Source: Marivivens sp.
Lineage (GTDB): Bacteria; Pseudomonadota; Alphaproteobacteria; Rhodobacterales; Rhodobacteraceae
Reading direction: 5' to 3'
DNA length: 64,000 bases
Assembly: GCA_017643845.1 (NCBI GenBank)
Contig: JAEPMR010000002.1
Coordinates: 62,001 to 126,000, forward strand
In this document: positions 39,990 through 49,403 of the stretch, piece after piece
Layout of the letters: each line of letters opens with the position of its first letter
How positions within the stretch are numbered: the first letter of the stretch is position 1
Position numbers and translations under genes: made by a program
Notes under the pieces: model-generated
Databases searched by the model: none
Seen by the model: the letters and a program-made list of their open reading frames with translations, nothing else
What the model was told of the DNA's origin: nothing

Positions 39990-41210
39990 ATGGGCAAGTC
40001 AGCAGCGGTGATTGGCGCGGGTCCGGCGGGGCTGATGGCTGCCGACGTTTTGTCGGCACGTGGGCTCGCGGTGACTGTCTATGACGCCATGCCGTCGCCC
40101 GCGCGAAAGTTCCTGATGGCCGGGAAATCGGGGCTGAACATCACCAAAGACGAGCCTGCCGCGGATTTCATTTCCGCCTTTGGAGAGCCACTTCCCGAGG
40201 CGCTGCACAGAGCATTGTGTGGCTTTGGCCCGCAGGAGGCGATAGCATGGGCCGAGGGGCTGGGGCAGCCGCTCTTTACCGGGAGTTCAGGGAGGGTGTT
40301 CCCGACGGCCATGAAAGCCTCGCCTCTGCTGCGTGCGTGGCTGGCACGGCTCGAGGCGCAGGGGGTTCGGTTGGAACGCCGTGCGTGCTGGGAAGGCTGG
40401 GACGGGAGCAGGCTGCTCCTGCGCGGACCGGAGGGTCTGCACCATCTGGAGCCTGATGTGACGATACTTGCCACCGGAGGGGCCAGCTGGCCGCGGCTGG
40501 GTTCGGACGGGGCGTGGACGAGCTGGATGGAGCTCCCCGATCTGTCGCCGTTCAAGCCCGCGAATATGGGGTTCGCTGTTGACTGGTCGCCGCATATGGC
40601 GCGCCATTTCGGAGCGCCGGTGAAGGGCTGTGCCATTTCTGCAGGAGGGCAGAGGGTCCGGGCGGAATTCGTTATTTCAGCGCGCGGGCTGGAAGGTGGC
40701 GGGATCTACGCCGTGTCGAGAGCCGTGCGCGAGGGTGCGCCGCTGGTGATTGATCTGGTGCCGGATCTAACTGAGAAAGAAGTTTCTGCACGGCTGAGTA
40801 AAAAGCGTACGAAGGATACGTTGACGGCGCATTTACGCAAGGCGCTGCGGCTTGATCCTGCGCGCATTGCGCTGTTGCAAGAGTTCGGGCGCCCGCTGGA
40901 GGGCGATCTGGCTGCAAAGATCAAGCGGCTCGAACTGCGGCATAGGGGGCCGCGCCCGATTGCGGAGGCAATCTCGACTGCGGGCGGGCTGCGGTTTGAC
41001 GCCCTCGACCATGGCTTGATGCTACGTGCGCGGCCGGGTGTGTTTGCGGCGGGAGAAATGCTCGACTGGGAGGCGCCGACTGGCGGGTATCTGATTACTG
41101 CCTGTCTTGCCACGGGGCGGCATGCGGCGCTTGCGGCGTGTCGCTGGATCGACGGTGCTGAGGCGTTGGTGCAAAGAGAAGCACAAGAGCCGCCGCTGCG
41201 AGACCACTGA
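39990..41210 (+). CDS. TIGR03862-type / HI0933-like flavoprotein
   Basis: AAVIGAGPAGLMAADVLSARGLAVTVYDAMPSPARKFLMAGKSGLNITK; FAAGEMLDWEAPTGGYLITACLATGRHA. Confidence 0.93.
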   Translation: MGKSAAVIGAGPAGLMAADVLSARGLAVTVYDAMPSPARKFLMAGKSGLNITKDEPAADFISAFGEPLPEALHRALCGFGPQEAIAWAEGLGQPLFTGSSGRVFPTAMKASPLLRAWLARLEAQGVRLERRACWEGWDGSRLLLRGPEGLHHLEPDVTILATGGASWPRLGSDGAWTSWMELPDLSPFKPANMGFAVDWSPHMARHFGAPVKGCAISAGGQRVRAEFVISARGLEGGGIYAVSRAVREGAPLVIDLVPDLTEKEVSARLSKKRTKDTLTAHLRKALRLDPARIALLQEFGRPLEGDLAAKIKRLELRHRGPRPIAEAISTAGGLRFDALDHGLMLRARPGVFAAGEMLDWEAPTGGYLITACLATGRHAALAACRWIDGAEALVQREAQEPPLRDH

Positions 41211-42267
41211 GAAAACCGCCCAGAGCGGTGGCGACGGCTGGCCGCGGGGCTGTGGGCAGGCTCTCGGCGGTGGCGGGCGCGATTTGATAAAGTGGAAGCG
41301 GTGTGATGGCGGCGGATTCCGCCTGAGCTGCCGCGCGGGCAAGAAGATGCGTGATCTGGGAATCGGCGGTGGTGACAGCGCGCTGCAATTCGGACAGGTG
41401 CAGGCGGCGGGTGGTTTCGGCTGTGATTTCGGCTGTGAGGGTGGCTACTTCGGCAAGGAGACGGCGCGCGCGCGGGCTGCCAGCCGGAAGGGCGCTGTGG
41501 CTTTCCTGCGCGGCACGGCGTCTGGAGATGAGCGCAGGGCGCGGATCAGCGGCGAGGAGGTCGTGGGACGTGGCGTAGCTGGCGGCGGCTGCCGCAGTAT
41601 CGCGGCGACTGTTCTGTGCTGCATAAAGCTGCGCGGCGAGCCATGCGGTGTGTTTATCGGCTGCCCGCGTGCGCAGGGTATCGAGGGCCTCGAGATGGAG
41701 GCGGGCGAGCGTGTCGGCGATCAGCGTGGCGCGGGCGGGGGTGGCATCGGTCACGGTGATTTCGAGAACGTGACTGTCCGGCAAGGCGCGGATGGTGATC
41801 TGGTCCGAAAGTGAGGAGGTGTGGCGGGCCTTGGCGCTCTGTAAGGAGCGGGCGCGGAGATAGGGGGAATGATCGACGAGCCACTTGTGGGTCAGCAGCG
41901 TTTGAATGAGTTGAGGATGGTGGTCGGGCTGCGAAGGGGGAAGCTCGTGGGCCAGGCGGGCAATGAGGGCGGGATCCCTCAATGCGGCGGCGGTGCTGTT
42001 CAACCGCGCGAGAGAGGGAGAAAGGCGTGGCATGAGACTGCCGATATCGACGCTGAGGGCGGGTGTGCTGCTGTCTGGTAGGGCAAGGCGGGTCGTGGCG
42101 GTATAGAGGGGTATCGCGAGAAAGAGCGCCCAGGCCAGCCCGCAGGCCGCACCAAGACATGCCGCTGCGATCACCCGCCAACGCGCGCGCCAGAGAACGG
42201 CGCCAACAGGCGGTGCGCCGGTATCAAGAGCGAGGGCTGTGAGCAGGCTGCGATCCTGAACTGTCAT
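41095..42267 (-). CDS. Wzz/GumC-like polysaccharide chain-length determinant/export protein
   Basis: N-terminal TM (RVIAAACLGAACGLAWALFLAIPLYTATTRLAL), coiled-coil middle, C-terminal TM (ALGGFLSGLAAAALVLLFAP). Confidence 0.72.
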   Translation of the reverse strand: MTVQDRSLLTALALDTGAPPVGAVLWRARWRVIAAACLGAACGLAWALFLAIPLYTATTRLALPDSSTPALSVDIGSLMPRLSPSLARLNSTAAALRDPALIARLAHELPPSQPDHHPQLIQTLLTHKWLVDHSPYLRARSLQSAKARHTSSLSDQITIRALPDSHVLEITVTDATPARATLIADTLARLHLEALDTLRTRAADKHTAWLAAQLYAAQNSRRDTAAAAASYATSHDLLAADPRPALISRRRAAQESHSALPAGSPRARRLLAEVATLTAEITAETTRRLHLSELQRAVTTADSQITHLLARAAAQAESAAITPLPLYQIAPATAESLPTAPRPAVATALGGFLSGLAAAALVLLFAPTPQHRRSSDTPQAPHAAPWQDRQ

Positions 42268-42290
42268 GGGAGAAAGATAGCGGACGCGAT

Positions 42291-43004
42291 GTGGAGGCTT
42301 TCTTAACCAAGCTGCGATTGCCTAGGGGCATGACCGAGAGAATGATTCAAACTGTTGAGAGTTGCAGCGGGTCAAACGCGGTCCGGTCTCTCTATCAGGC
42401 AGGCGGCAAGCGGCTGTTGGACGTTGGTATCGTTGTGCTTGTCGCGCCGGCGGTGCTGCCGGGGGTTGCGGTTTTGTGGGCTGTTGTCCGTTGGCAGGAC
42501 GGGGGGGCAGGGCTTCACTGCTGCTGGCGTATCGGAAGGGGTGGGCGGCGGTTCGCCTGCTGGAAGCTCAGGAGCATGGTGCCTGCGGCGGAGGTCCGAC
42601 TGGCGCGGTGTCTGGAGGGCAGCGTCGAGCTGCGTGAGGAATGGCAGCGGCGGCAAAAGCTTGCCCGTGATCCTCGTGTGACGCCAGTGGGGCGTTGGCT
42701 GCGGCGCACAGGTTTTGATGAACTGCCGCAGTTGTGGAACGTGCTGCGGGGGGAGATGAGCCTCGTCGGGCCGAGACCGGTTTCTGCCGGGGAACTGCCG
42801 CGATACGGGCCTGCGGCGGCGGCCTATCTGGACGCGCACCCGGGTGTTACAGGGCTTTGGCAGGTTGCAGAACGCGGTAAGAGAGGGGAATGGGATGCGC
42901 GCATAAGGGCCGATCAGGACTATTTGCGAGACATCTCGCTCCGCCGCGATTTCGGGATCTTGCTCCGAACCTGTGGGGTGATCTGGCGGGCCGAGGGGGA
43001 ATAG
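42291..43004 (+). CDS. Bacterial sugar transferase (polyprenyl-phosphate hexose-1-P transferase)
   Basis: KRLLDVGIVVLVAPAVLPGVAVLWAVVRW, RRTGFDELPQLWNVLRGEMSLVGPRPV, HPGVTGLWQVAERGKR, YLRDISLRRDFGILLRT. Confidence 0.93.
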   Translation: MEAFLTKLRLPRGMTERMIQTVESCSGSNAVRSLYQAGGKRLLDVGIVVLVAPAVLPGVAVLWAVVRWQDGGAGLHCCWRIGRGGRRFACWKLRSMVPAAEVRLARCLEGSVELREEWQRRQKLARDPRVTPVGRWLRRTGFDELPQLWNVLRGEMSLVGPRPVSAGELPRYGPAAAAYLDAHPGVTGLWQVAERGKRGEWDARIRADQDYLRDISLRRDFGILLRTCGVIWRAEGE

Positions 43005-44182
43005 CCAGCGGCAAGGAGCCCGGCTGGAAAGGCCAACCAGAGCCAGTTCGTGTAGATCGTCCGATAACCTGTAACAAACCCGCCGGACAGCAGGCTGCCG
43101 AGTGCAAGCAGCAGCAACGACCTCTGCATGGCATCAAAGCGCAGACCATCGTGATGCCATGCCCGCAAAAAGAAATGCCCTCCGGTGATCATGAGAAAAA
43201 GGGCGGGGAGACCTTCTTCGAAGAGGCGGGTCGCAAGATGTGAATTGATGCCCTGGGGCACCTGAGCGAATTGCAGGCCGAGCCGCGAGGCAATCGCGTA
43301 GGCATGGGCGGTGACCGCCCCGTTTTGACCGAGGCCGGCACCGAACCAGTCGCCCGATGCTAAAGGGCCGAATGCACCGAGGACTGACGCGAGCCGCATT
43401 GCGCCTGAACGGAGGGCAGCCCCATTTTCCCATCGGGGGGCATAAAATGTGAGCCAGAAGATCGCGGCGACCGAAATCAAGGCAATACCAAGCGCGCTGA
43501 TCCGGCGCAGATCAAGGCCGTGGAGGGCTCCGGCTGCGAGCAGCGCCGGTGGTGCGATCAATAGGGCGACTGTGGACTGTGTGAGCGCGTGCGTCGCCAA
43601 AAACCCGAAACCGGCTATCCAGGAAGCCCGATGCGGGATTGTGAATGCGATCAGAGCAGCAAGCAGCAGGTGGGTTGCGAGGGTCGAGACCTCAGGAAAA
43701 AGTGCAAAGGCGCGGCCGGTATGGGGCGGCAGCCGGAATGTGGTATTGGACCGGAAATCGAGACTGTCTGCGCCGAACGCGAACTGTGCCAGTGCCAATA
43801 CGGTCATGGCGATTGCTGCGAACCCGAAACCTGTCAGAAAAGCAGTGCGGCTGAGTGGGCGTGTGCAGATTTGCGCGAATAACAGAAGTGCACCTGTGGC
43901 GAAGAGGGCCGAATGCCCCAATGCAAGCAGCGATGTAGCCCCCGTGAAGGCCGATGAAAGCAGGGTGGAGCTTAGGTGCAGTGCGACGATCCAGAGGATT
44001 GCGGGAGGGCACAGGGGAAGGCACCAGAGAGCAAGGGGCCATCCTGCCAAGACCCAGAGATCAAGCGGCTGCAAGGGGAACGATGCGGGCAGTATCGCAA
44101 GCGCGGGAAGCCAGAGAAATATTCCGGCCCCGAAAGCCCAGAGTGCAAGGCACCTGAGGCGGAGTGCCTCAGGCGACGGCAT
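42920..44182 (-). CDS. O-antigen ligase/Wzy-like polytopic membrane protein
   Basis: About 10 hydrophobic segments, long loop with GQNGAVTAHAYAIASRLGLQFAQVPQGINSHLATRLFEEGLPALFLMI; start MPSPEALRL. Confidence 0.75.
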   Translation of the reverse strand: MPSPEALRLRCLALWAFGAGIFLWLPALAILPASFPLQPLDLWVLAGWPLALWCLPLCPPAILWIVALHLSSTLLSSAFTGATSLLALGHSALFATGALLLFAQICTRPLSRTAFLTGFGFAAIAMTVLALAQFAFGADSLDFRSNTTFRLPPHTGRAFALFPEVSTLATHLLLAALIAFTIPHRASWIAGFGFLATHALTQSTVALLIAPPALLAAGALHGLDLRRISALGIALISVAAIFWLTFYAPRWENGAALRSGAMRLASVLGAFGPLASGDWFGAGLGQNGAVTAHAYAIASRLGLQFAQVPQGINSHLATRLFEEGLPALFLMITGGHFFLRAWHHDGLRFDAMQRSLLLLALGSLLSGGFVTGYRTIYTNWLWLAFPAGLLAAGYSPSARQITPQVRSKIPKSRRSEMSRK

Positions 44183-45248
44183 TTGTTTGTGATCCGAGTG
44201 TGGCCGCGAATAAGCGGGCATGATGATCAAAGGCCGTCGCTTGCAAGAAGGCGGGACCGGATCGCAATTGGCGGAGCAGCGAGGAGCGGTGGGCCGGGCC
44301 AGCTTTTTCGAGCGCGATGATTTTTTGGGCCGCCTGATCGGGCGTGGCGGCGTGCAGAGCGGGATCAGGGACGAGCTCAGTTGCGCCGCCGTCAGGGGCA
44401 ATCAGGGGGAGGACGCCTGCGGCGATCATCTCGGCAATGCTGATGCCGAAATGCTCTGGGAAGGCGGGATGATAGCCGTAACGCGTGCGGCTGAGCAGGT
44501 GCAGGCGTGTGTCTGCGTCGATGTTTGGCGCGAGGGTGATGGCGGGCTGCTCACGGTGGCGCGCGAGGAAACGGTGCGCGAAACGGCCCTGCGCGCGGCC
44601 GGCAATCGTGAGATGAGCCGGGTGCCCATCGGCGCGCAGTTTGTTAACGAGGGCAATGCTGACTGAGAGACGCTTTTCCGGGCTGATGCGACCGAGCGAA
44701 ACGATCGAGATCGGGGGTCTTTGGTGCGGGTTTTCTTCGTGTAGGCGAACATCAAGAGGCGGGTAAAGGACGCTGTGCACATGGGGGAGGTGAGCGGATG
44801 TCCAATGGCTATTGGCAAGGCGGTGTGGCGCGTCGGATGTATCATGCCCACCCGCGATCAGGCGGCAGATGTGGATGTAGGCGGAGCGCGCGGAACCAGG
44901 GCTTTTGTGGAGGGCATGCACATGCGCCTGTGCTGTCGAGAAGAGCCAGGGTGCGTGATGGATAACAGTGCTGCGAACGGGAAGGGGCGGGCCATCCCCG
45001 TAGGCGAGGACGACATGGGCGTAGCGGTATGCAATTTTCCGCACGCCGCGACAGACCAAGGCCCACGCCAAGAGTGCAGGGATCGGTGAGGCGGCGGCAG
45101 TAGGGGCAGGTGGCAGCTCTGTGGAGCGGCCGTGAATATCGAGGTGATGGATGCGGTGACCCGCCGACAGCAAGGCGTGGGACAGGCGGGCGGCGTAGAG
45201 TTCTGCCCCGCCTGCGCGGCGATGGTCGCGCTGTGCGAGAAGGATCAT
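44169..45248 (-). CDS. GT4-type glycosyltransferase
   Basis: HRRAGGAELYAARLSHALLSAGHRIHHLD, ISIVSLGRISPEKRLSVSIALV, EHFGISIAEMIAAGVLPLIAPDGG. Confidence 0.88.
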   Translation of the reverse strand: MILLAQRDHRRAGGAELYAARLSHALLSAGHRIHHLDIHGRSTELPPAPTAAASPIPALLAWALVCRGVRKIAYRYAHVVLAYGDGPPLPVRSTVIHHAPWLFSTAQAHVHALHKSPGSARSAYIHICRLIAGGHDTSDAPHRLANSHWTSAHLPHVHSVLYPPLDVRLHEENPHQRPPISIVSLGRISPEKRLSVSIALVNKLRADGHPAHLTIAGRAQGRFAHRFLARHREQPAITLAPNIDADTRLHLLSRTRYGYHPAFPEHFGISIAEMIAAGVLPLIAPDGGATELVPDPALHAATPDQAAQKIIALEKAGPAHRSSLLRQLRSGPAFLQATAFDHHARLFAATLGSQTNAVA

Positions 45249-46114
45249 GCACCCTCCAAATGCCGGGAAAGAAGGTGGTGCTCTGCTTCGGTGATTTGCG
45301 GTGATCCCTTGCGAAACCAGATCGGGCGGAGCGCGGTCTTGGCCCGTGAAGGCAGTGCGCGGCGAAGCGGGGCGTGCCATCCGGTGTGATGCAGCGCCGC
45401 CGTGAGCGCGGCGAAGCGTGGGAGGGCGCTGGCGTTGCGGGCGGTGCAGGCCATGTCGAAGCCGGTTGGATCGATGTCGAGGAAGCTGGCGATGGTGCGC
45501 AGAACGGCAGGGGGATTTGCAATCATCTCTTCGAACGTCAGGTGGAGGCGGCAGGATGGGGGGAATATGGTCGCGACACGGGCAATGGCATCGCGCTGAC
45601 GGGATGGGCGCAACAGATAACGCAGCCCAGGTGGGCCGGTATCTGCAAGCTCGCGCGAGATTTCATCAGTGAGGCTGGCGGTGGTGCGGCCAGTACGCCG
45701 CGCGAGGCCATAGTGGGACCATGCGCGGGCAATGGGTGCGCGGGTCACTGTAATGATGCAGGCATCGGGGCAAGTTTGCGCGATGGCGGCGGGCGCGTCT
45801 GGACAGGCGAGATAACTTGTCGAGGCATCGAGCCGCCAACGGTGTGCAGCGAGACGCGCGTAGAGCGATTTGTAGTCCTGAGCGCGGGTGACCAGCGCAA
45901 ATGTGCCGCGCGCGCGGGGGTCGCCGGGATTGCGCACATCGACAAGGTTGCGCGACAGCGGATCTTCAGGAGGGGGAAACTCGTGATGCGCGAAAAAGTT
46001 CGGCTCCTTGATCGGTGGGAGGGCGATCTCAGGGTGACTGGCAAGCCACGCAGCGAGCTGGCTGGAGCCGCTGCGCGGCGCGGCAAGGAGGAAAAGATTG
46101 GGCCAGCAGGTCAT
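45245..46114 (-). CDS. Sulfotransferase domain protein
   Basis: NLFLLAAPRSGSSQLAAWLASHPEIALPPIKEPNFF (PAPS 5'-phosphosulfate loop), IITVTRAPIARAWSHY (3'-phosphate region). Confidence 0.88.
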   Translation of the reverse strand: MTCWPNLFLLAAPRSGSSQLAAWLASHPEIALPPIKEPNFFAHHEFPPPEDPLSRNLVDVRNPGDPRARGTFALVTRAQDYKSLYARLAAHRWRLDASTSYLACPDAPAAIAQTCPDACIITVTRAPIARAWSHYGLARRTGRTTASLTDEISRELADTGPPGLRYLLRPSRQRDAIARVATIFPPSCRLHLTFEEMIANPPAVLRTIASFLDIDPTGFDMACTARNASALPRFAALTAALHHTGWHAPLRRALPSRAKTALRPIWFRKGSPQITEAEHHLLSRHLEGA

Positions 46115-47094
46115 GCGCGATGGACCGTGGCGCGGCGGGAAATTGTTTCGCGCCGGAAATTGCGAGTGGTCAAGCCGATGCGACCGAGAGAAAAGCCGCT
46201 ATAGGCGGCACAGGCTACAACCGTGACGTGGAGCGAAAGTTGCGGTGATCTACGGCTTGCGTGAATGCACAGAAGAAGGGCAAGCGCGAGTGCCAGCAGT
46301 GGCAGGGGCCAGAGAAATGTCAATAGAATGGCGACGGGGAGGAGGGTAAGGCGCAGCGGTGCAGGGAGTGGGTCGCACTGGTGGCGCCCTTGCCCGTTGC
46401 GCAGATATTGCTGGAAGATCGATACGGGACGGTTCCGAGGAAGATAGGTCACTGCATGGCTGGTCTGGAGGAAAATGCGCCCACCCGCTGCGATCAAACG
46501 ACGGTCGAAATCAAGGTCTTCAGCGGCGTCGAGACGGGTATCATAGCCGCCGAGCGCGAGAAATGCGGACAGACGGAATGCGGCGTGGTGGCCGTGCGTG
46601 ACCGGAGCGGCGCGGCTCTTCGGGTTGCGATAGATGACGCCACGATGCCCGATCGGGTGGCGGAGGAACAGCGCGGCGGCACGCTGCCAGCGGGAGGCGC
46701 AGATGTCTGGGTCCGGCAGGCGCAGGGAGACCACGCTATCGGAACAGGTGGCCTCAACCATGCGGGCGGCGGTGGAAACGTAGCCACGAGGATAGCGAGC
46801 ATGTGCGTCAAGCCGGACAAGGATCTCCGCGCCGTAATCGGCGGCCCAGTCTGCCGCACGATTGAGTGCGTGAGCCTGCGTACGGCGCGGGTTGGGAAGG
46901 GGAACAAGGCGCGGGAAGTGGGCTGCGGAGCGGGTGATGATCTCCGCACTGCCGTCCGTGCTGCCGCCGTCGAGGACCAGAACGGGCCAGTCGCCTGTTG
47001 AAAGTGCCGCTCTGAGGACGGCAGGCAAGGTTGCCGCCTCGTTCAATACGGGGATGGCAACGACGATACGCGAGGGGGCAGATGGCGGGCTCAT
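46111..47094 (-). CDS. GT2 family glycosyltransferase
   Basis: VVAIPVLNEAATLPAVLRAALS, VLVLDGGSTDGSAEII, VRLDAHARYPRGYV, DAAEDLDFDRRLIAAGGRI; C-terminal TM. Confidence 0.93.
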   Translation of the reverse strand: MSPPSAPSRIVVAIPVLNEAATLPAVLRAALSTGDWPVLVLDGGSTDGSAEIITRSAAHFPRLVPLPNPRRTQAHALNRAADWAADYGAEILVRLDAHARYPRGYVSTAARMVEATCSDSVVSLRLPDPDICASRWQRAAALFLRHPIGHRGVIYRNPKSRAAPVTHGHHAAFRLSAFLALGGYDTRLDAAEDLDFDRRLIAAGGRIFLQTSHAVTYLPRNRPVSIFQQYLRNGQGRHQCDPLPAPLRLTLLPVAILLTFLWPLPLLALALALLLCIHASRRSPQLSLHVTVVACAAYSGFSLGRIGLTTRNFRRETISRRATVHRA

Positions 47095-47753
47095 TCAGTC
47101 GTCCCACGGGGATAGGGTGAGGGGTAGCCGAAGCGCTCAATCTCGGGTGCATAGCGATCGTGGACGATCGAGATGAGCTCTGGCGTGTAGAGCGCCTGCC
47201 AGTGAACGCGCGGACGCGCGTTCAGGCGCGGGACCTCCCCCACCTGCAAACCGTATTCGGCCCCGATGCGGGGGAGGATCGTGGCCATATCTTCTGTCCG
47301 GTAGACCTCTTCGACGAGGCCGCCGCACCATTCTGCGAGAGACCAGCATCCGTACTGCCGCCATTTGTGGTGGCGAGGACCGCCGGCACCGCGCCCGTCT
47401 GGGCGTATTTTGCGGAGCCAGCGGGCGAAATTCGGAGGCCCGATACCCATGCCCTGCCGTACACGCCAGATCGGGTCGACATCACCAATCATACGGTAGA
47501 GCGAAACCAGCCGCGCGAAGGGGCTTCGTACGAATGTGATGCGCCTGTAGGACTGAAAGTCGAGACCACGGCCAGCGAAGGCGATCTGACATTCGCGTGG
47601 GGTCATATGAGGATAAAACGGCATCTGGGGGGTCACGTTGCGAAACGGCACGACAGGCTCATCCGCCCATGGCTCGAATACGGCGCGCAGGGTTTCCGAG
47701 CCGGTGCGGGGATTGGCGAAGAGGATCACTGAGTGGCGGTGGGAAATGATCAT
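47091..47753 (-). CDS. Sulfotransferase family 2-like protein
   Basis: VILFANPRTGSETLRAVFEPW, YRRITFVRSPFARLVSLYRMIG. Confidence 0.82.
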   Translation of the reverse strand: MIISHRHSVILFANPRTGSETLRAVFEPWADEPVVPFRNVTPQMPFYPHMTPRECQIAFAGRGLDFQSYRRITFVRSPFARLVSLYRMIGDVDPIWRVRQGMGIGPPNFARWLRKIRPDGRGAGGPRHHKWRQYGCWSLAEWCGGLVEEVYRTEDMATILPRIGAEYGLQVGEVPRLNARPRVHWQALYTPELISIVHDRYAPEIERFGYPSPYPRGTTE

Positions 47754-47796
47754 GCGGCCACGCTAGGCGCAAATGGTTAACAGCCCGTACGCGGCG

Positions 47797-49278
47797 TTAG
47801 AAATCAAAAATAAAATCCGACGTTTCCAGTTCCGATACCTGAATTGTGTCGTTGATTGATTCGATACGGAAGCGTTCGTCGCCTGCGGTGATGAGAACGC
47901 CGTAAAGTTTCTGGGTGAAGGTGAGTGATTCCATGCCGGAAATGTGGGGTATCCCGCTCAGGTCGAGCGTGTCCTCACCGGGGGTGAAGTCGGTGATACG
48001 GTCCAGACGACGGTCTTCGATAAACACGAAGGTATCGGCACCGAGCCCACCTGTCATAACATCGGCTCCGCGCCCGTCGATCAGGCGGTCATCGCCCGAC
48101 AATCCCTCAAGCAGATCGTTTCCGTCCTTGCCGTGGATCATATCCCTTCCAGCATGACCACGCAGTGTTTCGCTTGCGCGGGTGCCAAGGTGCGTTTGAC
48201 CGAGGGTGGAGAAATCCAGGTCGAAGCGGGTGAAGCCGGTTTCGGAACCTGCGACAGCGATGGTGACGGTGGTCCCCGAGACATGTGCCGCAATGGAAGT
48301 GACGTTTCCCAAAGTCGTCAGAACCGAATCTGCAACTGACTCGAGATGGTTCAGAGAGCCACCCGGATTTATTTCGAAAAGGCTGAGACCATCGTCAGAT
48401 CCGCCAGCGATCAGGAAGCTGCGACCCGAGATCGAAAAGCTTTCGAGTGCGGTTACGCCGTCGAAGCGAGTGTCGCGCGTGTCCAGATAGGTGCTGACTT
48501 CGAACAAGCCGCCCCATTTGTTGACGCGGATTACAGAGAGGGAACCAGACCCCGCAGCGCCGAGGATAATGAAGGATTTGCCATCCACATGAGCCGTGGT
48601 CAGAGCGCTGGGCGCGTGGATAGGGAGACCGTCAGCAGCGCCAAGAGAATCGCGGGGCCGCATGTTGCCCCATTGCCCCATCCAGAAGCTGGAGACCCCG
48701 TGATCGCCTGCGGAGGCGGAAAAAACAAAGCTGCGACCTGCAATGTCCAGGGACGCGAAATCGGTGACATCATAAAGGTAGGCAGTGGCCGTGTCCGGCC
48801 TGTGGATATGCGTTTTGAGTGTGTCGTGCGCCGTCCATTCATAGACTGTTGCGCCGGATTTCCCCCAGGCACGGCTGACAAAGAAGCTGTGATCGTTGAC
48901 CGAGTAAGCAAGGGCTTTTTGCACCATTGCGGGAGCTTCGGCAGGGGAGTGGCGGGTGCCGAGCGTCCCATCTGGAGGAAGCTCGTAGAGGGCAAGCGCA
49001 TCGTCGAAACGGCCAGAGGGCAGGAGTATCCGCGCGCCGGATGGTGAGGTCAGGACATCGAGATCGCTCAGGCCATTGGTGCCGCGTTCCGGTCCGCCGG
49101 TCATCTGGTCGATCAGGGCGGTATAGCTGGATGACAGGGCAAAGCTGGAGATTGTCCCGTCGATCTGGGAGCCTGCGAAGAGCACGGGAATGTCACCGGA
49201 GTCGTCGATCCGCAGCGTGCTGAGACCATCCAGATGCGGGAAAGTTCTGATCGTTTGGAATGTCTCGAAATAGCTCAT
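47797..49278 (-). CDS. Beta-propeller-like protein with C-terminal RTX repeats
   Basis: Repeating propeller-like blocks (~45-60 aa) followed by HGKDGNDLLEGLSGDDRLIDGRGADVMTGGLGADTFVF...ITDFTPGEDTLDLSGI. Confidence 0.82.
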   Translation of the reverse strand: MSYFETFQTIRTFPHLDGLSTLRIDDSGDIPVLFAGSQIDGTISSFALSSSYTALIDQMTGGPERGTNGLSDLDVLTSPSGARILLPSGRFDDALALYELPPDGTLGTRHSPAEAPAMVQKALAYSVNDHSFFVSRAWGKSGATVYEWTAHDTLKTHIHRPDTATAYLYDVTDFASLDIAGRSFVFSASAGDHGVSSFWMGQWGNMRPRDSLGAADGLPIHAPSALTTAHVDGKSFIILGAAGSGSLSVIRVNKWGGLFEVSTYLDTRDTRFDGVTALESFSISGRSFLIAGGSDDGLSLFEINPGGSLNHLESVADSVLTTLGNVTSIAAHVSGTTVTIAVAGSETGFTRFDLDFSTLGQTHLGTRASETLRGHAGRDMIHGKDGNDLLEGLSGDDRLIDGRGADVMTGGLGADTFVFIEDRRLDRITDFTPGEDTLDLSGIPHISGMESLTFTQKLYGVLITAGDERFRIESINDTIQVSELETSDFIFDF

Positions 49279-49403
49279 CCTGCGCCCGAGCCTTTGTCTC
49301 TGTGGCCTGGGCGCGAGCTTTGCTGATCATGGCGCTGACGGAGAGCCAAGAATGTGGCGATGCGGCGACGAGTATCTGCGATTTTAGGAAAAGGCGTTCA
49401 GTT

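Noticed and set aside
43449-44192. 247-aa plus-strand ORF and other long ORFs at 41107-41814, 45374-46204, 46381-47001, 48346-49047, 59657-60556
   Set aside because: All are antisense to well supported genes and rich in R/G/A/P low-information sequence; treated as spurious shadow ORFs.
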